Shown here: positions 25,455 through 33,650 of the stretch, one piece after another | Numbering within the stretch: position 1 is the stretch's first letter | How the letters are laid out: each line of letters opens with the position of its first letter | Assembly: GCA_946407815.1 (NCBI GenBank) | Contig: CAMJPB010000001.1 | Span: 558,001-622,000 of the forward strand | DNA: 64,000 bases | Reading direction: 5' to 3' | DNA from: an uncultured Caryophanales bacterium | GTDB taxonomy: Bacteria > Bacillota_I > Bacilli_A > RFN20 > CAG-826 | Position numbers and translations under genes: made by a program | Notes under the pieces: model-generated | What the model was told of the DNA's origin: nothing | Seen by the model: only the letters and a program-made list of their open reading frames with translations | Database searches by the model: none

Positions 25455-26783
25455 TTAGTTGTCTTTTCTCCAAACCATTTTGTTGACTACACCAACATAG
25501 GATTGAATAAGTTTAATAACTTTATCAGATACATTAGTATCTACATAATTATCAACTGGTTTACATCCTTCTTTATTGTTAACGGCAACTTCAACAGCTT
25601 GAAGCAAATTCTTTTCATCAATTCCTGCTAAAACAAAGCATGCTGAATCTAAAGCTTCTGGTCTTTCAGTTGATGTACGAATGCAAACTGCTGCAATTGG
25701 TTTATTAATAGATGCATAGAAGCTTGATTCTTCTGGCAAAGTGCCTGAGTCAGAAACGACACAGAAAGAATTCATTTGTAAGTTGTTATAATCATGGAAA
25801 CCAAGAGGCTCATGCATAACAACTCTTTCATCTAATTTGAAACCAGAAGAAACAAGTTTCTTTCTACTTCTTGGATGGCAGGAATAAAGGATTGGCATAT
25901 CATATTTTTCAGCCATCTTATTAATTGCATTAAACAAGGACGTAAAGTTCTTGTCGGTATCAATGTTTTCTTCTCTATGAGCAGAAAGTAGAATGTATTT
26001 TCCTATTTCTAAATGAAGTCTATCTAAGATATCACTAGATTCAATTTCTTTTAAATTTGCTGTTAAAACCTCCGCCATTGGTGAGCCTGTAACATAAGTT
26101 CTTTCCTTTGGAAGTCCGCAATCAGCTAAATATCTTCTAGCATGCTCGCTATAAGCGAGGTTCACATCAGAAATAATGTCAACAATGCGTCTATTTGTTT
26201 CTTCAGGCAAACATTCATCTTTACATCTATTGCCAGCTTCCATATGGAAAATTGGAATGTGAAGACGTTTTGCGCCAATTACTGATAAACAAGAATTTGT
26301 ATCGCCTAAAACTAAAACTGCATCTGGTTTAATCTCCACCATTAATTCATAAGATCTAGCAATGATATTACCCATTGTTTGACCTAAATCTGCTCCAACG
26401 GCATTCAAATAGACATCAGGATCAGCAATGCCTAAATCTTTAAAAAAGACACCATTAAGGTTGTAATCATAGTTTTGGCCAGTGTGGCAAAGAACAGTGT
26501 CAAAATACTGTCTAGATTTATTAATTACCGCTGCTAAACGGATAATTTCAGGACGTGTTCCAACAATAATCAATAACTTAATTTTGCCGTTATTCTTAAA
26601 ACCTTTGAAATCTTCTGTCGTGAATTTGACACATTCATTCTTTTTTAGGTTTTCGACAATTTTATCATTCACTAAATTATCATTTTCATATCTCTGATAT
26701 GTTCTTAAAGAAACTCCTAATTTATTAGCAGCTTCTTGTTGGGTTAACCCAAGTTTTTTTCTTAATTCGTGCAAATTTTCCAT
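25455..26783 (-). CDS. XRE helix-turn-helix fused to a CapG/FnlC-type UDP-N-acetylglucosamine-like 2-epimerase
   Basis: 442 residues. Residues 1-57 form an XRE DNA-binding domain (LRKKLGLTQQEAANKLGVSL, then RTYQRYEND). From about 68 a full WecB/CapG-family epimerase follows: IVGTRPEIIRLA (73-84), GDTNSCLS, HMEAGNRCKDECLPEETNR and SDSGTLPEESSF. The GNR variant of the usual EAGLR motif is that of CapG/FnlC, which converts UDP-2-acetamido-2,6-dideoxy-talose to UDP-L-FucNAc. CapE and CapF homologues are encoded nearby, supporting this pathway. Without the head the length (about 375) equals CapG. The head may make the enzyme a self-regulating DNA-binding protein; this is inference. The promoter appears leaderless. 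Confidence 0.88.
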   Translation of the reverse strand: MENLHELRKKLGLTQQEAANKLGVSLRTYQRYENDNLVNDKIVENLKKNECVKFTTEDFKGFKNNGKIKLLIIVGTRPEIIRLAAVINKSRQYFDTVLCHTGQNYDYNLNGVFFKDLGIADPDVYLNAVGADLGQTMGNIIARSYELMVEIKPDAVLVLGDTNSCLSVIGAKRLHIPIFHMEAGNRCKDECLPEETNRRIVDIISDVNLAYSEHARRYLADCGLPKERTYVTGSPMAEVLTANLKEIESSDILDRLHLEIGKYILLSAHREENIDTDKNFTSLFNAINKMAEKYDMPILYSCHPRSRKKLVSSGFKLDERVVMHEPLGFHDYNNLQMNSFCVVSDSGTLPEESSFYASINKPIAAVCIRTSTERPEALDSACFVLAGIDEKNLLQAVEVAVNNKEGCKPVDNYVDTNVSDKVIKLIQSYVGVVNKMVWRKDN

Positions 26784-26818
26784 GTCTTAAGTTTATGACA
26801 TTTATACGTAAAAGACAA
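26784..26818 (-). promoter_or_regulatory. Promoter of the XRE-epimerase gene with TACGTA operator candidate
   Basis: -35 TTGTCT (26813-26818), 17-base spacer, -10 TAAACT (26790-26795), six bases to ATG. The spacer holds TTTACGTATAAA (26801-26812), one mismatch from the TATACGTATA core found before the CapE fusion gene. Confidence 0.55.
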
Positions 26819-26823
26819 GATTT

Positions 26824-26850
26824 AAAAAAAGCACCAGTACAACTGATGCC
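26824..26850 (-). terminator. Terminator of the flippase-GT4 gene
   Basis: Minus strand GGCATCAGT-TGT-ACTGGTGCT followed by TTTTTT, beginning at the stop codon of the gene. Confidence 0.8.
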
Positions 26851-29099
26851 TAATTTTCTGGATGTTTAGATTCTGAAATATATCTATCAATAACTCTTCT
26901 AGCAATTTCACTCCAAGGGATTGGAATTGTCTTAGAAGCTTGCTCTCCAACTTCATCCATTTTATTGGAATCATATATTTCATTTATCTTCTCACACATT
27001 GAATCAACATTATTCTCTGCTAAGTATCCATTTTCATTATCTACAATGATTTCAGCAGCTGTTGATCCTCTTACGAGCAATGCCGGAAGTTTGGCTAATG
27101 CTGCCTCCCTAACAACAAGTGGAGCATTGTCGTAAAGTGATGGGAAGAAGAAGATATCGCATAGTTCATATAAACCAAATAGTGCTTTTCTGCTCTTAAT
27201 TTTTCCAACGAAAGAAACTTTATCGTTTATACCGATTTCAGAAGCATATTTTTTAATTGCTTCTTCATCATAGCCGGTTCCAACAATAATTGTATGATAT
27301 TTATCGTCCTTTTCACATAGAGCTTTTGTGGTGTCTAAAACGAGTTTTAAGTTCTTATGCCATATTTGTTGACCAACAAATAATAGAAGGCGCTTATTAG
27401 AAGGAATATTGCAGTGACTCATCGCCTCTTTTTTAAAATCTTCAACGTTTCCTTCAGGCATATTTTCAACACCGTTTTCCATTACACCAATAGGCCCGTT
27501 AAAGCCGTATGATTTTAATGTTTCACCAGTAGATGCACTACAAGCCCAAACTCTATCAACCCTACGATAGAAATAGCAAATGTATTTGACCATTATGGAT
27601 GCCAAAATCTTGCTGTGTGTTAAATGTAAAGTATCATCATAGTATTTACTATGGAATGTTGTAAAAACAGGGATTTTACGTCTTCTGAAATATTTCTGCA
27701 TCATTTGTCCCAGAATCATTGGAGAATGAATATGAACAACATCAAAATGCTTAGAAGCTATATATTTCTTTGCTTTTCTACCTAAGAAAGGCTTAACGGA
27801 ATCAAACGGGATTCCTGGAACTTTGAATTTAGGTAATCTATATACTTCGTAAGGTAAATTAGAATCATCAGCACCATCTAAATCTGGAACGATTACAACT
27901 GGGTGATGACCCATTTTAACGAATTCTCTAGCATATTGATCAACCGTTCGAACAACTCCATCTATAACCGGGAAGAAGTTATCACACACAAGCGCAATAT
28001 TTAAAGGCCTATCCGCAGGAACTTCTTTTCTGTGCATGTAAGAGTTTTTAACTGAACTTCTAAGAACAACTACCAAACCAATAATGATCCATGAATAGTA
28101 AACTAAAGCTCTCCAATAAAGCATTGCCCAGAATAAGGCACCTGCAGGAAGAGCTCCAAAGACTAAGAAGAATGATGTCTCGGCAGCACCAGAATTTCCT
28201 GGGGTTGGAATAATTGTGATTGCGAGATAAATATAAACAGTAATAACAAAGTTAGTCCACCAATCAACGCTTCCACCGAATGCCTTAATTGCAAAATATG
28301 GAATTGATAAAATAGCGAATTGATATACAAAAGACCAGAACATTGTTGGAATCAAAAATGTTGGTCTTCTAATAGCTTGTTTAATTAAGTCAACGTATTC
28401 TTTAATACCATTTAAAGTTCTGTCATGAGCCTTTTCATAGTCTTTGACTATTCGCATCTTTTTCCCAAGTTTCAAAAAGCCAATAATTAAAGCGTTAATT
28501 GGTTTTGGGAACAGGGCAAAGGCAATAACTAGCAATGGAAAGAATGAGTAAAAGCCTAAACCGATATAGGCCATAACCTTAACAGCAGTAACTGCTGAAG
28601 GAATCTCGACTGTTGATGGTGAAATGATTAAAACTAAAACAGCAATTACGATAAAGGCGATTTGTTGTGACAAGAAACCGCTCATCGTAATACTAGTAGA
28701 GGCTCCGCCTGTGTATCCTCTTTTGTGTAAGAAGTGAATTTGGAAAGGCTGACCGCCTGCACCTAAAGGTGTGATATTATCGGCGTACTTACCGTAAGTA
28801 GCGACCTGGAATGACCCTCGTCTATCAAGACGACCGCATCCTGAAAGAATAAGGTTACGATATTTCATGTATTCAGCAAATAAAGCTGCGCCAAAAACAA
28901 CTATACCAAGTAGAGTAAAGATTGGATTTAAACTAGAAATCTCTAATTTTGATGGCTCACCTTTATTGTTTGTTAATTCTCTAATTACAATAAAGGCGAC
29001 AATGCCTAAATTTAACAAAATAACTAAAAGAAGAGTTATTAATCGACTCTTTTTCTTCTTTTTAGTATCTATTTCTTGAACCTTGTTATCGACTTTCAT
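26850..29099 (-). CDS. Fusion of a flippase-like (LPG-synthase TM) domain with a GT4 glycosyltransferase
   Basis: 749 residues. Residues about 18-350 have eight or more membrane segments of the lysylphosphatidylglycerol-synthase transmembrane/UPF0104 family, with the conserved TPLGAGGQPFQ (110-120) and PTPGNSGAAE (298-307). From 364 a GT4 glycosyltransferase begins (LNIALVCDNFFPVIDGVVRT), with FTTFHSKY, LLFVGQQIWHKNL and FFFPSLYDNAPLVVREAAL; the first acidic residue of the EX7E motif is Asp. The family includes glycolipid synthases of Mollicutes and Firmicutes. A cytoplasmic transferase tied to a polytopic membrane domain could build a glycolipid and help move it. The acceptor is unknown. No SD is seen. 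Confidence 0.88.
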   Translation of the reverse strand: MKVDNKVQEIDTKKKKKSRLITLLLVILLNLGIVAFIVIRELTNNKGEPSKLEISSLNPIFTLLGIVVFGAALFAEYMKYRNLILSGCGRLDRRGSFQVATYGKYADNITPLGAGGQPFQIHFLHKRGYTGGASTSITMSGFLSQQIAFIVIAVLVLIISPSTVEIPSAVTAVKVMAYIGLGFYSFFPLLVIAFALFPKPINALIIGFLKLGKKMRIVKDYEKAHDRTLNGIKEYVDLIKQAIRRPTFLIPTMFWSFVYQFAILSIPYFAIKAFGGSVDWWTNFVITVYIYLAITIIPTPGNSGAAETSFFLVFGALPAGALFWAMLYWRALVYYSWIIIGLVVVLRSSVKNSYMHRKEVPADRPLNIALVCDNFFPVIDGVVRTVDQYAREFVKMGHHPVVIVPDLDGADDSNLPYEVYRLPKFKVPGIPFDSVKPFLGRKAKKYIASKHFDVVHIHSPMILGQMMQKYFRRRKIPVFTTFHSKYYDDTLHLTHSKILASIMVKYICYFYRRVDRVWACSASTGETLKSYGFNGPIGVMENGVENMPEGNVEDFKKEAMSHCNIPSNKRLLLFVGQQIWHKNLKLVLDTTKALCEKDDKYHTIIVGTGYDEEAIKKYASEIGINDKVSFVGKIKSRKALFGLYELCDIFFFPSLYDNAPLVVREAALAKLPALLVRGSTAAEIIVDNENGYLAENNVDSMCEKINEIYDSNKMDEVGEQASKTIPIPWSEIARRVIDRYISESKHPEN

Positions 29100-29166
29100 T
29101 CAATATACGCTTATAAAAGCGATATTATTTTAAAACATTATAGGTGTTAATGCAAAGTATTATACT

Positions 29167-30270
29167 TTATTGCACATCTACAGGCTCTCTAAATGTATCT
29201 GGAGTGTCATCTGAGTAAACCTCTGAGATCCACATTAGAGTTTTAGAGTTTTTAGTGCCTATATTTTTTATGTCATGAGTATGATAAGGAGTGATATTGA
29301 CATTAACAGACTTGTCTCCGTCTTGCTTGTATTCAACAATTTCAGTTGATCCAATCTTTCTTAATCTTGTAACACAGTTACCTTCTACTGTCATGAAGAT
29401 TTCATTTTTGTAAGTGTGGTAATGACCGCCTTTTAAGATGCCTGGATAAGCAAAATTCACGGAAATTTGCCCATATTTTTTGTTTTTATAGATCTCTTCG
29501 AAGTATCCTCTTTGGTCTTCCGCGTAATTATATGAATAGGAATCATCCTTTAAATAATCAAGGAATGAAATAAAGAGCTTAACTTCAAATGGGCTATGTA
29601 AAGTTGGAAGATGTTCATCACTTTCAACCGAAGCTTTAAATCCTTTTAATAAGGAAGCAAGGTTCCCTAATGAACAATCATGAATTGGTGAGACAGAAAG
29701 AATTTCTTTTGAAGGAGAAATATTTCCTTTTATACATTCCACGAATGTATTTACAATATCATCAACGTAGTTATAGTGGACAACATAATTTGGATCTCTA
29801 ATTTCAATTGGAAGATCATGAGCTATATTGTACATAAATGTTGCGGCTGCACTGTTGTAGTTTGGTCTACACCACTTGCCAAAAACGTTAGCAAGTCTAA
29901 ATACATAAACTGGAAGGCCAGAATTGAGTAAATAATCTTCACCCATTTTCTTGGATTTTCCATAGTCGTTATCTAGTGCTGCTTGAGTTGAACTGGACAT
30001 GATTATTGGGGTATTTTTACCGAAAATCCCCAGGAAATCCACCACTTTTTTTGTAAAATTGGTATTTCCGTCGTAAAATTCTTCAATTGTTAAAGGTCTA
30101 TTGATTCCAGCTAAATGAACAATGAAGTCAGCTTCCTGAATGTAAGCTTTTAAGTCTTCTTCTGTTTTATCTAAATCGTATGCTAAAACTTCATAACCAG
30201 CTTTTGCTAAAGCCTTAGTCATGTGTTTCCCGATAAAACCGTTTGCGCCTGATACAAGGATTTTATTCAT
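29167..30270 (-). CDS. CapF/FnlB-type bifunctional reductase (UDP-L-FucNAc pathway)
   Basis: 367 residues from MNKILVSGANGFIG, equal to CapF. N-terminal SDR domain with the NAD(P) motif GANGFIGKH (8-16), the reductase step; C-terminal cupin domain with GGHYHTYKNEIF and PYHTHDIKNIG metal ligands, the 3-epimerase step. CapF turns the CapE product into UDP-2-acetamido-2,6-dideoxy-L-talose. The start overlaps the end of the CapE-type gene (ATGAATAA), so they are coupled; a longer frame begins inside that gene and is not used. Around 30011-30056 (DFLGIFGKN) lies a quasi-palindrome copy. Confidence 0.92.
   Translation of the reverse strand: MNKILVSGANGFIGKHMTKALAKAGYEVLAYDLDKTEEDLKAYIQEADFIVHLAGINRPLTIEEFYDGNTNFTKKVVDFLGIFGKNTPIIMSSSTQAALDNDYGKSKKMGEDYLLNSGLPVYVFRLANVFGKWCRPNYNSAAATFMYNIAHDLPIEIRDPNYVVHYNYVDDIVNTFVECIKGNISPSKEILSVSPIHDCSLGNLASLLKGFKASVESDEHLPTLHSPFEVKLFISFLDYLKDDSYSYNYAEDQRGYFEEIYKNKKYGQISVNFAYPGILKGGHYHTYKNEIFMTVEGNCVTRLRKIGSTEIVEYKQDGDKSVNVNITPYHTHDIKNIGTKNSKTLMWISEVYSDDTPDTFREPVDVQ
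30012..30056 (-). repeat. Quasi-palindromic element inside the CapF-type gene
   Basis: Plus strand ACCGAAAATCCCCAGGAAAT then CCACCACTTTTTTTG; codes VVDFLGIFGK. It is a weaker match to the dispersed element. Confidence 0.35.
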
Positions 30271-31456
30271 GTTGTCTAACTGGTCCACCAAATAATTCAA
30301 GTTTCTTTAATAATTTTTCCATACCAGCGACATCAAGTCTACCAGTGTTGTGAGAAGTATAAGATTCACCGATGTTGAGTTTCTTATTACCTTTTGTGAA
30401 ATATTTATCATAGTTTAAGTTTCTGTTATCAGCGGCAACTCTAAAGAAATTACCCATGTCTTCTGCACGAATCATTTCTTCTTGAGTAACTAATGTTTCA
30501 TAAAGCTTTTCACCGTGTCTAGTTCCTATATAGGAAATTCCTGTCTTTGAACCTGTCAAGTTAATAACTGCTTTTGCTAAAACATCAATTGTTGCAGCTG
30601 GTGCTTTTTGGACGAATAAATCGCCTTGTTCACCATGTTCAAATGCATAAAGAACTAAGTCAACAGCATCATCAAGAGTCATCATGAATCTTGTCATTTC
30701 TGGATTTGTGATTGTGATTGGTTTTCCTTCATGGATTTGTTGTAAGAATAAAGGAATAACAGAACCACGTGACGCCATAACGTTTCCGTAACGGGTTAAG
30801 CAAAGAATTGTGTCATCTTTTAAAAGTTGTCTTGAACGAGCGATAACGTTCTTTTCCATTAAAGCTTTTGAAATACCCATAGCGTTAATTGGATAGGCTG
30901 CTTTATCTGTAGATAAGAAAATAGCTTTTTTAACATGATTTTGAACACATGCTGTAATTACGTTATCAGAACCAATTACATTAGTTCTAACAGCTTCCAT
31001 TGGATAGAATTCACAGGACGGAACTTGTTTTAATGCTGCGGCTGAGAAAACATAATCAACGCCTTTGAATGCATCGACAATACTTGAGAGATTTCTAACA
31101 TCACCAATGTAAAATTTAAGTTTCTCATTGTTGTATGCCTTTCTCATGTCGTCTTGTTTCTTTTCGTCACGAGAAAGAATTCTGATTTCTTTAATTTCTG
31201 TATTTAAGAATCTATCAACAACCGCGTGACCAAATGAACCAGTACCACCAGTGATTAATAAAACCTTATCTTTTAAGATTGATGTGTCTTTTGCGGCCCA
31301 CTCTCTTAAAATTTCAATCATTCTTGTGAGCTTTAAATGATCAGCCTTTTCTTCGTCGTTTTCATAAGAAACGTATGTTCTTAAAGATGTCCCAACAATT
31401 TTAGCGGCTTCTTCTTGTGTTAATTTGCAATTTTTGCGAGTTTCTTTTAATGTCAT
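30263..31456 (-). CDS. XRE helix-turn-helix fused to a CapE/FnlA-type UDP-GlcNAc 4,6-dehydratase/5-epimerase
   Basis: 397 residues from MTLKETRKN; this start is set by GAGG eight bases upstream. Residues 1-52 are an XRE domain (LTQEEAAKIVGTSLRTY, VSYENDEE) closely resembling the head of the epimerase fusion. From about 63 an extended SDR follows: ITGGTGSFGHAVV (68-80), the CapE-type catalytic MGISK (Met193, Lys197, in place of YxxxK), TRYGNVMASRGSVIP and RHGEKLYE. CapE makes the first intermediate towards UDP-L-FucNAc. The enzyme part has the normal length (about 335). It is first in a two-gene operon with CapF. A palindrome GTATACGTATAC lies between its -10 box and SD, suggesting control by a DNA-binding protein, perhaps itself. 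Confidence 0.9.
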   Translation of the reverse strand: MTLKETRKNCKLTQEEAAKIVGTSLRTYVSYENDEEKADHLKLTRMIEILREWAAKDTSILKDKVLLITGGTGSFGHAVVDRFLNTEIKEIRILSRDEKKQDDMRKAYNNEKLKFYIGDVRNLSSIVDAFKGVDYVFSAAALKQVPSCEFYPMEAVRTNVIGSDNVITACVQNHVKKAIFLSTDKAAYPINAMGISKALMEKNVIARSRQLLKDDTILCLTRYGNVMASRGSVIPLFLQQIHEGKPITITNPEMTRFMMTLDDAVDLVLYAFEHGEQGDLFVQKAPAATIDVLAKAVINLTGSKTGISYIGTRHGEKLYETLVTQEEMIRAEDMGNFFRVAADNRNLNYDKYFTKGNKKLNIGESYTSHNTGRLDVAGMEKLLKKLELFGGPVRQHE

Positions 31457-31490
31457 ATTTGCACCTCGTATACGTATACATAGTATATCT
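31457..31490 (-). promoter_or_regulatory. Promoter/operator of the XRE-CapE gene
   Basis: Minus strand -10 TATACT (31482-31487), then the perfect palindrome GTATACGTATAC (31468-31479) over the start region, then GAGG (31464-31467) and ATG at 31456. Placement suits a repressor. The -35 box is weak. Confidence 0.6.
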
Positions 31491-31549
31491 TTATATAAAA
31501 AAGTAAAGTAAAAGTGCAAAATTTGCATATTTTTAGATTTTGATGAAAG

Positions 31550-31579
31550 CAAAAGAAAATGTGCCGTCTGGCACATTCT
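31550..31579 (-). terminator. Terminator after the 120-residue membrane protein gene
   Basis: GAATGTGCC-AGAC-GGCACATTTTCTTTT on the minus strand. A second inverted repeat, ATAATTAC-TTC-GTAATTAT (31583-31601), overlaps the stop codon. Confidence 0.75.
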
Positions 31580-31597
31580 CACATAATTACTTCGTAA

Positions 31598-31960
31598 TTA
31601 TTTAGTAGGTTCTGCTGCAGGAGCTTCTTCGACCACTTGAACAGCTTGTTTAACTTCGATAGTTTTGCTGTTTTGTGCTGCAATTCTTTGCTCTCTACGA
31701 ACCTTCTTTTCAACTTCTCTGTCGGCTCTCTTAGCATTGAAGAGTAAGACAATGATTGATAAGACAACGGAAGCACCTAATAAGATTAATCCGAGGTATC
31801 TTAATTCAAAATGAATTGCTTCTTCAAATTCTTCAATGAAGTTGCCGTCACCAGCCATGTGATAACCGATGATTCCAAAGATAATACAAACAAGTCCAAG
31901 GAATGCGATGAAACCACAAACTAGGTACCAAATAAATTCTTTTGTTGTAACTTTTTTCAT
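31598..31960 (-). CDS. Two-span membrane protein of unknown function
   Basis: 120 residues. Two membrane segments (about 9-31 and 54-74) with a short acidic external loop (GDGNFIEEFEEAIHFELR) and a basic, then Ala/Glu-rich cytoplasmic tail (NAKRADREVEKKVRREQR). A good SD (AGGAG) precedes the ATG. It follows the 286-residue unknown gene by 18 bases and is probably co-transcribed with it. No family recognised. Confidence 0.65.
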   Translation of the reverse strand: MKKVTTKEFIWYLVCGFIAFLGLVCIIFGIIGYHMAGDGNFIEEFEEAIHFELRYLGLILLGASVVLSIIVLLFNAKRADREVEKKVRREQRIAAQNSKTIEVKQAVQVVEEAPAAEPTK

Positions 31961-31978
31961 AGGATTCTCCTAAGCTAA

Positions 31979-32839
31979 TTAAGCTTGTGCACCGCCTTGA
32001 TTTTGTTGCATTTTTTGAACTTCTTCAGTGAAGTGTTTCATAAATGCTTCATAGACAGGTTTCCATTCACCTTCCCATTTTGCAGTGTGTTCTCTAGCAA
32101 TCTTCTTAACTGAGATAAACATATCTCCGAAGTTCTTGCCTGCTGGAAGATCTCTACGACCACCAGTCATCTCGATTAATGCAAAGAGTGGGTCAATTAC
32201 TTCGTAATATTCTGCACTTCTTGCGACTGCATTTTCTCTAACGAAATGGAATTGTTTAACTAAACGATTAATATCGTTTTGGATGAAGTTGGATTGGGCT
32301 GTGATAGCACCTTTTGCTTCTTGTCTTGCTTTGTTGTATTCAGCAAATTGATGATCAAGTTCTTCTAACATTAACATATTAACAAGTCCACGATAGAAGT
32401 ATTCTTCCTTATTAAGAACATCTGGGAATGTTGGTTCATCATACTTGTTATCTTTTTGTGCTGCTGCAACATGAGCGGCAATAATCTTACGAACTTCTTC
32501 ATGGATTGGAAGAACAAGTTCAAAGATTTTGATTGCTTGAGAATAGTCGACTCTTAATTCAACACCATCTTGAGAAAGTTTAACGATTGTTGATTCTTCA
32601 GAATAAACATCATTTAAGAGCTCATTGATTTTATCAAGTAAGTTTTTACCTGCTTCTCCAGAGTTCTCTAAACAGTTCTTAAGTGGAGTGTTTTGAGTGA
32701 TTTCTGTTTTAATAATTTCTTTTCTTGCTTTATATGCTTCGACTTCATATTTGTCTTTTTTCATTGCATATTCAAGTGTGTTGAATGTGACAACGTCGAA
32801 TCTAATGAAGCTTGCAATTGCGGCTGTATAATTATTCAT
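31979..32839 (-). CDS. Helical cytoplasmic protein of unknown function
   Basis: 286 residues from MNNYTAAIASFIRFD; the frame is open upstream but only this ATG has an SD (AAAGGATAT). No signal peptide or membrane segment. The sequence is predicted to be almost all helix, charged, with long amphipathic stretches (NKEEYFYRGLVNMLMLEELDH; QSNFIQNDINRLVKQFHFVRE) and a Gln/Gly tail. The number of Asp and Glu residues in helices (including EELDH and RENA) would allow a metal- or partner-binding helical bundle, but no known motif is complete. It pairs with the small membrane protein gene downstream. Confidence 0.65.
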   Translation of the reverse strand: MNNYTAAIASFIRFDVVTFNTLEYAMKKDKYEVEAYKARKEIIKTEITQNTPLKNCLENSGEAGKNLLDKINELLNDVYSEESTIVKLSQDGVELRVDYSQAIKIFELVLPIHEEVRKIIAAHVAAAQKDNKYDEPTFPDVLNKEEYFYRGLVNMLMLEELDHQFAEYNKARQEAKGAITAQSNFIQNDINRLVKQFHFVRENAVARSAEYYEVIDPLFALIEMTGGRRDLPAGKNFGDMFISVKKIAREHTAKWEGEWKPVYEAFMKHFTEEVQKMQQNQGGAQA

Positions 32840-32933
32840 AATTATATCCTTTCTAACTACTATTTGAATCTCAGCTACGATATTAAAATCGCACGACATT
32901 ATCTTATGATAAATGTCAACTATTTACAAGCAA

Positions 32934-32964
32934 AAGAAAAGAGAGGATTAAATCCCCTCTTTAA
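32934..32964 (-). terminator. Terminator of hpf
   Basis: AGAGGGGAT-TTA-ATCCTCTCT hairpin followed by TTTCTTTT on the minus strand, downstream of the hpf stop. Confidence 0.7.
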
Positions 32965-32980
32965 GATTTTAGACAATTTC

Positions 32981-33535
32981 TTATTTGAGTTCGTTCTCTG
33001 CTTGGAAGATTCCATAACCACCATCTTCACGTTTGTAGACAACGGAGATTTTGTCATCTTCTTCATCTAAATAGAGGAAGAATGGGTGATCGATTGCTTC
33101 CATTCTAGCGACAGCTTCTTCAACTGTCATTGGCTCTAAATACTTTGTCTTGATACGGACAATTTCATCTTCTTCATCGGATGTTTGTTCCATATCTTCG
33201 AGATAATCTAAGGCTAATGCCTTGCCTAATGACATTTTGCCATTAGAACGATCCATTCTTGTTTTTAGTTTTCTCATTTGACCTTCAAGCTTATCGATTG
33301 CAAGGTCAACAGCTGCATAAAGGTCGTCATTAGAAACCTCAGCTCTTAAATCCATGTATTGGGTAAAGATTGTAATCTCAACCTTTGCTCCAACGTGGTA
33401 GGATCTGACGACTACGCGGCAAGAAACATCTTCATTAATAACGAAATACTTTTCGAGTCGGGAAAGCTTTTTCTCAACTGCGGTTTTAATTGCTTCCGTT
33501 ACTGTTATGTTCTTACCAATAATTTGGTACTTCAT
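32981..33535 (-). CDS. hpf: Ribosome hibernation-promoting factor, long form
   Basis: 184 residues from MKYQIIGKNITV, chosen for the SD AAAGGAG; an ATG six codons upstream overlaps that SD. The N-terminal ribosome-binding domain (about 1-100: VEKKLSRLEKYF, YHVGAKVEITI, DDLYAAVDLAIDKLEGQMRK) and the C-terminal dimerisation domain (about 125-184: RIKTKYLEPMTVEEAVARMEAIDHPFFLYL) are both present. Long HPF joins two 70S ribosomes into inactive 100S dimers in slow growth. Single gene with its own terminator. Confidence 0.95.
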   Translation of the reverse strand: MKYQIIGKNITVTEAIKTAVEKKLSRLEKYFVINEDVSCRVVVRSYHVGAKVEITIFTQYMDLRAEVSNDDLYAAVDLAIDKLEGQMRKLKTRMDRSNGKMSLGKALALDYLEDMEQTSDEEDEIVRIKTKYLEPMTVEEAVARMEAIDHPFFLYLDEEDDKISVVYKREDGGYGIFQAENELK

Positions 33536-33621
33536 AACAAGTTCTCCTTTCAAAATTAGTTATGTGTAGCTAATTACAATTATATTATCGCAAATTATTA
33601 AAAATAATTAAAGAGGAAAGC

Positions 33622-33650
33622 AAAAAGAAAGAGAGAAGAAATTCTCTCTT
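33622..33650 (-). terminator. Terminator of metK
   Basis: AAGAGAGAA-TTTC-TTCTCTCTT followed by TCTTTTT on the minus strand, starting at the metK stop. Confidence 0.8.

Noticed and set aside
32693-33070. Plus-strand frame rich in Cys and Phe spanning the hpf end
   Set aside because: It lies opposite two real genes and an intergenic terminator, with no SD and shadow-like composition.
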